Assembly: GCF_002723835.1 (NCBI RefSeq)
Contig: NZ_BEWG01000115.1
Coordinates: 62,001 to 126,000 of the forward strand
Direction of reading: 5' to 3'
DNA from: Mycobacterium sp. shizuoka-1
GTDB lineage: Bacteria; Actinomycetota; Actinomycetes; Mycobacteriales; Mycobacteriaceae
Length of the DNA: 64,000 bases
Below, piece after piece: positions 59,137-64,000 of this stretch; within the stretch, counting starts at the first letter, position 1, and each line of letters starts with the position of its first letter. A program made the position numbers and the translations under genes. Below the pieces are notes generated by a model. That model had not been told where the DNA came from. It ran no database searches and saw only the letters and a program-made list of their open reading frames with translations.

Positions 59137-59496
59137 ATGTCCTTTGAGCACGTAATCGGCGCGATGGGGTTACCGCAGTCCGTTCCCGGCTCGCAGACGA
59201 TGGGGGTTATGGCACGCGCTCACCTGAGTTTGGTGCCGGACCCGATCATCGACGCGACACCGGATACGGCCGAAGACGAAGACCAGTGGCAGGAACGTGC
59301 GCTGTGCGCGCAGACCGACCCCGAAGCATTCTTCCCCGAGAAGGGTGGCTCCACCCGCGAGGCCAAGCGCATCTGCCTGGGCTGCGAAGTGCGCGACGCG
59401 TGCCTCGACTACGCCCTGGCCCACGATGAGCGGTTCGGAATCTGGGGCGGGCTCTCCGAGCGGGAGCGTCGCCGCCTCAAGCGCGGCATCGTCTGA
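59137..59496 (+). CDS. whiB2: WhiB-family transcriptional regulator WhiB2
   Basis: 119 residues from ATG 59137. The Wbl core carries four cysteines (ALCAQTD, then ICLGCEVRDACLDYA, i.e. C..C-x2-C-x5-C) for a [4Fe-4S] cluster, the turn GIWGGLSERERRRLKR binds DNA or sigma. EEDEDQWQERALCAQTDPEAFFP and KGGSTREAKRI are characteristic of WhiB2 (quoted in part). It controls septation in mycobacteria. The N-terminal 45 residues are variable. Confidence 0.95.
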   Translation: MSFEHVIGAMGLPQSVPGSQTMGVMARAHLSLVPDPIIDATPDTAEDEDQWQERALCAQTDPEAFFPEKGGSTREAKRICLGCEVRDACLDYALAHDERFGIWGGLSERERRRLKRGIV

Positions 59497-59508
59497 CCGC
59501 GCGCGACC

Positions 59509-60003
59509 TTAGTCCTCTTCCATACTCGGGTCGATGACGGACGGTTCGACCCCGAGATAGGTGGCCACCTGCGCCACCAAGATCTCGTGCAGAAGATCGG
59601 TCAGATCGATCGAGTCTTTGGCTCGCCGTTCGATCGGCTTGCGAAACAGCACTATTCGGGCCCGCGTGGCGTTACCGCGAACATCGACCCCGGCCGGGAT
59701 CAGCCTGGCCAGTGCGATCGGCCCATCGGCGACCACTTCGGCCGGCCACTGCACACTGTCCGGATCCTTCGGCGCGATGCGCGGGATCTCGTCGACGGCG
59801 ACATCAAGACCGGTGAGCCGCTGTTGCCAGCGCCGCTCGATCGGCTCGTAGGCTTCCAGCACCGCCATGTCGAACCGCTCCGCGCGGCTGCGCCAGCCCG
59901 GCACAGTCGGTGGCAGCAACGGACCGCGCATCTCGCGTCCCCGGCGCGACCCCGGACCGCCGCCGGAGCGGCCACCTCGCCGGGAGCTGCGGGAATCGGG
60001 CAC
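59509..60003 (-). CDS. Zincin-like metallopeptidase-family protein with degenerate site
   Basis: 164 residues from GTG 60003. An Arg/Ser/Gly-rich N-terminus (about 35 residues) precedes a core with ERFDMAVLEAYEPIERRW, VQWPAEVVADGPIALARLIP and ARIVLFRKPIERRA. The segment corresponding to the HExxH zinc helix of PF06262 proteins reads LLHEILVAQVATYLG: the first His-Glu is there but the second His is not. It corresponds to M. tuberculosis Rv3259. Peptidase activity is doubtful. Confidence 0.75.
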   Translation of the reverse strand: MPDSRSSRRGGRSGGGPGSRRGREMRGPLLPPTVPGWRSRAERFDMAVLEAYEPIERRWQQRLTGLDVAVDEIPRIAPKDPDSVQWPAEVVADGPIALARLIPAGVDVRGNATRARIVLFRKPIERRAKDSIDLTDLLHEILVAQVATYLGVEPSVIDPSMEED

Positions 60004-60093
60004 GAGGGTGATCGTAACGGTTGTGAATCGGCCGCCTGCCGGCTGCGCGTGTCCGCTGCTCACCTGTGAATGAACCGCGATAGCCTCACGGGC

Positions 60094-60522
60094 GTGAATG
60101 TTCCCCGTCGCTGCTGCCGGCCCGGGTGCCCCCATTATGCGGTGGCGACGCTGACGTTCGTCTATTCCGATTCCACCGCCGTCGTCGGCCCGCTGGCAAC
60201 CTCGCGCGAACCGCATTCCTGGGACCTGTGCGTCGGTCATGCCAACCGCATCACCGCGCCGCTCGGATGGGACCTGGTTCGCCACGCCGGCCCGTTGCCC
60301 GAGTACCCCGACGAGGACGATCTGGTCGCCCTCGCCGACGCCGTCCGAGAAGGCCGCGACGGACTGTCGGCACGCCCACCGGTTGCCGGCTTCTCCGATC
60401 CCAGCGGCGCCGCCCACGCGCCCGCGACCGGTGCCCCGATGATGCCGGCGGCTGCACACCGGCCGACCGCAGCCGGCCGTCGCCGTGGACACCTGCGGGT
60501 ACTGCCGGACCCGGCCGACTGA
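60094..60522 (+). CDS. DUF3499 zinc-ribbon-like protein
   Basis: 142 residues from GTG 60094 (VNVPRRCCRPGCPHYAVATL); an ATG at 60070 is also in frame but less like the family. RCCRPGC and WDLCVGHA place cysteines and histidines for a zinc site. The first 80 residues are highly typical of DUF3499 proteins of actinobacteria; the rest is Pro/Ala/Arg-rich. It corresponds to Rv3258c, next to manB. Function unknown. Confidence 0.87.
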   Translation: MNVPRRCCRPGCPHYAVATLTFVYSDSTAVVGPLATSREPHSWDLCVGHANRITAPLGWDLVRHAGPLPEYPDEDDLVALADAVREGRDGLSARPPVAGFSDPSGAAHAPATGAPMMPAAAHRPTAAGRRRGHLRVLPDPAD

Positions 60523-60599
60523 CGAGATAGCGGCCCTTACTGCGGCGGCGGAACAGATAGGCTGGCGGCCAAGAGTCCCTCTCGGTCAGGAGATCCGCC

Positions 60600-61991
60600 A
60601 TGTCCAGGCCCGCCGATGCGGTCCGTCGTGTGATCAAGGCTTATGACGTGCGCGGCCTGGTCGGTCAGGAGGTCGACGAGGGCTTCGTGGCCGACGTCGC
60701 CGGCGCGTTCGCCCGCCTGATCCGGGTCGAGGGCGGCCGACAAGTGGTCATCGGCTACGACATGCGGGAAAGCTCGCCCACCTTGGCTGCGGCCTTCGCC
60801 GAGGGGGTGACCGCACAAGGTCTGGACGTGGTGCGGATCGGATTGTCCTCCACCGACCAGCTGTACTTCGCGTCCGGCTTCCTCGGCTGTGCCGGAGCGA
60901 TGTTCACCGCCAGCCACAACCCGGCCGCTTACAACGGCATCAAACTGTGCCGGGCCGGAGCCAAACCGGTCGGCGAGGACACCGGGCTCGCGGTGATCCG
61001 CGACGAGGTGATCGCCGGGGTGCCCGGCTACGACGGCGCGCCCGGTCAGATCCGCGACCAGGACGTGTTGGCCGACTACGGCCAGTTCCTTCGCTCGCTG
61101 GTCGACATGGCCGAGCTGCGCCCGCTGCGGGTCGCGGTCGACGCGGGTAACGGCATGGCCGGGCACACCACGCCCGCCGTGCTGGGGCCGATCTCGTCGC
61201 TGACGGTGTTGCCGCTGTACTTCGAGCTCGACGGGGCGTTTCCCAACCATGAGGCGAACCCGCTGGAGCCGGCCAACCTGGTCGATCTGCGGCGGTTCGT
61301 GGTGGACACCGGCGCCGATATCGGGCTGGCGTTCGACGGGGACGCCGACCGCTGTTTCGTGGTCGACGAGCGCGGCGAGCCGGTCTCGCCGTCGGCGGTC
61401 ACCGCGCTGGTGGCGGGTCGCGAACTCAGCCGGGAGATCGGCGCGACGGTGATCCACAACCTGATCACCTCGCGCGCGGTGCCCGAGCTGGTCATCGAGC
61501 GCGGCGGCACACCGGTGCGCTCACGCGTCGGGCACTCTTACATCAAGGCGCTGATGGCCGACACCGGGGCGATCTTCGGCGGAGAACACTCCGCGCACTA
61601 CTACTTCCGGGACTTCTGGGGCGCCGACTCCGGCATGCTGGCCGCGTTGCACGTCCTGGCCGCACTCGGCGAGCAGGATCGGCCGCTCTCGGAACTGATG
61701 GCCAACTACCAACGGTACGAAGCTTCCGGGGAGATCAACTTCCGGGTCACCGACGCACCAGCCTGCGTCGACGCGGTGCTGAAATCCTTTGGCAATCAGG
61801 TTGTTTCGCTGGACCACTTGGATGGCGTGACGGTCGACCTCGGTGCCGGCGCGTGGTTCAACCTGCGCACGTCCAACACCGAGCCGCTGCTGCGTCTCAA
61901 TGTCGAAGCGCGCACGTCCGCCGAGATCGACGAAATCGTGCGGCGGGTGTCCGACGACATCGCCGCCGAGCAGAGCGAGCCGGTGCCGTGA
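60600..61991 (+). CDS. manB: Phosphomannomutase/phosphoglucomutase ManB
   Basis: 463 residues from ATG 60600, with CAGGAG upstream. The active phosphoserine lies in MFTASHNPAAYNGIKL; AFDGDADRCFVVDERG is the metal loop; GGEHSAHYYFRDFW is the sugar-binding loop; RTSNTEPLLRLNVEAR the phosphate-binding loop. It interconverts mannose-6-P and mannose-1-P, which the guanylyltransferase upstream turns into GDP-mannose. Its stop overlaps the tobH GTG. Confidence 0.95.
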   Translation: MSRPADAVRRVIKAYDVRGLVGQEVDEGFVADVAGAFARLIRVEGGRQVVIGYDMRESSPTLAAAFAEGVTAQGLDVVRIGLSSTDQLYFASGFLGCAGAMFTASHNPAAYNGIKLCRAGAKPVGEDTGLAVIRDEVIAGVPGYDGAPGQIRDQDVLADYGQFLRSLVDMAELRPLRVAVDAGNGMAGHTTPAVLGPISSLTVLPLYFELDGAFPNHEANPLEPANLVDLRRFVVDTGADIGLAFDGDADRCFVVDERGEPVSPSAVTALVAGRELSREIGATVIHNLITSRAVPELVIERGGTPVRSRVGHSYIKALMADTGAIFGGEHSAHYYFRDFWGADSGMLAALHVLAALGEQDRPLSELMANYQRYEASGEINFRVTDAPACVDAVLKSFGNQVVSLDHLDGVTVDLGAGAWFNLRTSNTEPLLRLNVEARTSAEIDEIVRRVSDDIAAEQSEPVP

Positions 61992-63064
61992 GTGCTGCGC
62001 ACGTCACCGTCGACCTCGACGACACCGAAGGTCTGCTGGAGGCCGACCGAGACGGGTTGTTACGGGCCGCGGCGATGGCGGGCGCTCAGGTGCGCGCCAC
62101 CGCGGCCGCGGTCGACGAAGGCGAGTTGGCATCCATCGCCGGCGGCCACCGGCCGCGGACGGTGATCTGGGTGGCCGGTCGGGGAGCCGCCGAGAGTGCC
62201 GGTGCGATGCTGGCCGCCACGCTGAGCGGGGTGGCCGGCGAGCCGATCGTGGTGGCATCGGAGTCGCCGCCCTGGATCGGCCCGCTCGACGTGCTGATCG
62301 TCGCCGGCGACGACGCCGGAGACCCGGCACTGGTGACCGCGGCGGCGACCGCGGTGCGCCGCGGCGCCCGGGTTGTCGTGGCGGCACCCTACGAGGGACC
62401 GCTGCGCGATGCCACCGCTGGGCGCGCGGCGGTGCTGGAACCGCGGCTGTGGGCGCCCGACGAATTCGGGCTGAGCCGCTACCTGGCGGCCGGGTTGGCG
62501 GCAGTGCAGGCCGTCGATCCGGCGTTGCAGACCGATCTCGCGACCCTGGCCGACGAACTCGACGCCGAGGCACTGCGTAACAGCGCCGGCCGTGAGGTGT
62601 TCACCAATCCGGCCAAGGCGCTGGCCGAGCGGATGTCCGGTCGCGACGTCGTGCTCGCCGGTGACGGAGCGGCCACCCTGACTCTGGCCCGGCACGCTGC
62701 GGTGGTGCTGCTCCGACTGGCCGGCAAGGCAGTCGCCGCCGCGGGGCTCTCCGACGTCCTCGTCGCGTTGCGCACTGGTGTGGCAACGCAATTCGGTGAC
62801 CCGGTGGACGCGCTGTTCCACGACGAGGAGCTGGACGGTCCGCTGGCCAGAGGGCCGCGGGTGCTGGCACTGACCCTGGAGGCCGACCGGCCGCTGGTCG
62901 CCGCCCGGGTCAGCGGATTCGACGACGTCGATCTGGTGGGGGTCGAGGACATCGGCGAGGCGGGGGCGGCGCCCGCACCGAGTGGACGTGCCGAACAACA
63001 GTTGGCAACGCTGGCCGTCCGACTGCAGATGGCCGCGGTTTACCTGAGATTGGTGGGGGGATAG
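61988..63064 (+). CDS. TobH-like SIS-fold phosphosugar isomerase-family protein
   Basis: 358 residues from GTG 61988 (VSAAHVTVDLDDTEGLLEAD). It resembles the TobH family of actinobacteria and bifunctional phosphoglucose/phosphomannose isomerases: a SIS-like half (GRGAAESAGAMLAATLSGVAGEP), a second half with DVVLAGDGAATLTLARHAA and a C-terminal VRLQMAAVYLRLVGG helix. It lies between manB and manA and overlaps manB, which points to hexose-phosphate metabolism. Catalytic activity in this family is not established to my knowledge. Confidence 0.85.
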   Translation: MSAAHVTVDLDDTEGLLEADRDGLLRAAAMAGAQVRATAAAVDEGELASIAGGHRPRTVIWVAGRGAAESAGAMLAATLSGVAGEPIVVASESPPWIGPLDVLIVAGDDAGDPALVTAAATAVRRGARVVVAAPYEGPLRDATAGRAAVLEPRLWAPDEFGLSRYLAAGLAAVQAVDPALQTDLATLADELDAEALRNSAGREVFTNPAKALAERMSGRDVVLAGDGAATLTLARHAAVVLLRLAGKAVAAAGLSDVLVALRTGVATQFGDPVDALFHDEELDGPLARGPRVLALTLEADRPLVAARVSGFDDVDLVGVEDIGEAGAAPAPSGRAEQQLATLAVRLQMAAVYLRLVGG

Positions 63065-63071
63065 CTTCGGC

Positions 63072-64000
63072 GTGGAATTGCTACGAGGGGCGACCCGTAC
63101 CTACGCGTGGGGATCTCGGACGGCCATAGCGGAATTCACCGGACGGCCTTCGCCGACCCCACACCCGGAGGCCGAGCTGTGGTTCGGTGCGCATCCCGGG
63201 GATCCGGCCTGGCTACAGACCGCCGACGGCGAAACGTCACTGCTCGAGGCGGTGCGCTGCGACCCCGACGGTCAGCTGGGGTCCGCGGTGCGTCACCGCT
63301 TCGGTGACGTGCTGCCGTTCCTGGTCAAGGTGCTCGCAGCCGAGGAGCCGCTGTCCCTGCAGGCCCATCCCAGCGCCGAACAAGCCGTGGAGGGTTACGT
63401 TCGGGAGGATCGGGTCGGCGTGCCGCTGAATTCGCCGATCCGCAACTACCGCGACCGCAGCCACAAGCCGGAACTCCTGGTGGCGCTCAGCGATTTCGAG
63501 GCGCTCGGCGGCTTCCGGCCCGCGGCCCGTTCGGTCGACTTCATGCGGGCGCTGTCGGTGTCGGACCTCGACCCGTTCATCGCGTTGCTCAGCGGACAGT
63601 CCGATGCCGACGGGCTGCGCGCCCTGTTCACCACCTGGATCACGGCGCCACAACCGGACCTGGACACGCTGATCCCGGCGGTGCTCGACGGTGCGGTGTC
63701 CTACGTCCGGTCCGGGGCGGCGGAGTTCGCCGACGAGGCCAAGACGCTGCTGGAGCTGGGAGAGCGGTATCCCGGCGACGCGGGCGTGCTGGCGGCCCTG
63801 CTGCTCAACCGGATCTCGCTCGCCCCGGGCGAGGCCATCTACATGCCGGCCGGCAATCTGCACAGCTACATCCACGGTGTGGGCATGGAGATCATGGCCA
63901 ACTCCGACAACGTCCTTCGCGGTGGGCTCACCCCCAAGCACGTCGACGTCCCCGAGCTGTTGCGGGTGCTGGATTTCACCCCGGCCGACGAGGCGACCCT
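63072..64000 (+). CDS. manA: Mannose-6-phosphate isomerase ManA, 5' part
   Basis: From GTG 63072 the frame is open to the end of the window (309 codons). ELLRGATRTYAWGSRTAIAEF is the typical N-terminus (in part), AEEPLSLQAHPSAEQA holds metal ligands, and YMPAGNLHSYIHGVGMEIMANSDNVLRGG (in part) is the ManA signature. It links fructose-6-P to mannose-6-P and thus to GDP-mannose. The C-terminal ~100 residues are outside. It lies 7 bp after tobH. Confidence 0.95.
   Translation, partial: MELLRGATRTYAWGSRTAIAEFTGRPSPTPHPEAELWFGAHPGDPAWLQTADGETSLLEAVRCDPDGQLGSAVRHRFGDVLPFLVKVLAAEEPLSLQAHPSAEQAVEGYVREDRVGVPLNSPIRNYRDRSHKPELLVALSDFEALGGFRPAARSVDFMRALSVSDLDPFIALLSGQSDADGLRALFTTWITAPQPDLDTLIPAVLDGAVSYVRSGAAEFADEAKTLLELGERYPGDAGVLAALLLNRISLAPGEAIYMPAGNLHSYIHGVGMEIMANSDNVLRGGLTPKHVDVPELLRVLDFTPADEAT

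Noticed and set aside
58943..59155. 70-codon frame upstream of whiB2
   Set aside because: No ribosome site or recognisable domain, and it runs into the whiB2 start in another frame; best treated as leader.

Overview
This window reads as chromosomal DNA of a mycobacterium, most likely a rapid grower (Mycolicibacterium type). The evidence is high G+C content, frequent GTG starts, ATGA/GTGA stop-start overlaps, and marker genes such as whiB2, fbiA/fbiB, accD5-accE5-accA3, sigF-rsbW, lhr, lat/pcd/lrpA and a haemophore-type secreted protein. From memory, gene order largely follows the M. tuberculosis segment Rv3304 to Rv3255c in inverted orientation, with accessory genes inserted. I see no rRNA, tRNA, CRISPR array, intact insertion sequence or prophage.

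Layout. 1-9.6 kb: a galE tail, a DUF559-type protein, a GGCT-like protein, lpdA, glpD, an RluA-type pseudouridine synthase, an AraC regulator divergent from an alpha/beta hydrolase-DUF1330 pair, a DUF1269 membrane protein, and nei. 9.6-14.3 kb: a remnant of an HNH/DUF222 protein, then the giant helicase lhr. 14.4-23.2 kb: a zinc-ribbon class III cyclase/ATPase convergent with a complete P450 operon (ferredoxin, ferredoxin reductase, P450, LuxR-type ATPase regulator). 23.3-26.2 kb: a haemophore-like protein, a small secreted protein fused by overlap to an epoxide hydrolase, TetR and a SnoaL-like protein. 26.2-31.1 kb: a lysine degradation module: pcd and a 2-oxoadipate dioxygenase (DUF1338/HglS) divergent from lrpA and lat, with a clean palindrome in front of lat.

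31.1-37.4 kb is a general-stress island. It holds rsbW-sigF, a STAS protein, CsbD, a small SAP/Rho-N-like protein, an FAD-Rieske oxidoreductase and a GT4 glycosyltransferase. Three sequences match the mycobacterial SigF promoter pattern (GTTT-N15-17-GGGTAT or one base off) in front of rsbW, the Rieske oxidoreductase and the small-protein/CsbD pair. 37.6-44.9 kb: a MobA-like transferase, a GNAT-like fragment, DUF1707, and the acyl-CoA carboxylase genes with maf, sseA and a SufE-like gene.

44.9-53.0 kb: a PH-domain membrane protein, GtrA, purK-purE, fadE25, and a minus-strand operon cpsA, TIGR03089, cation transporter, birA. 53.1-64.0 kb: cell-wall precursor and F420 genes: rmlD, wbbL, mannose-1-P guanylyltransferase, Nudix, fbiB, fbiA, whiB2, a degenerate zincin, DUF3499, manB, tobH and the 5' part of manA. 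These supply rhamnose and GDP-mannose for arabinogalactan linkage, lipoarabinomannan and phosphatidylinositol mannosides.

The most unusual things are three tandem repeat arrays (37, 36 and 45 bp) sharing a GAGCGCAGCGA core, one of them translated into the AccE5 N-terminus; two gene remnants (topoisomerase IB with Trp-to-TGA changes, and an HNH/DUF222 tail); a glycosyltransferase whose expected ATG reads ACG; and the compact SigF-controlled block.
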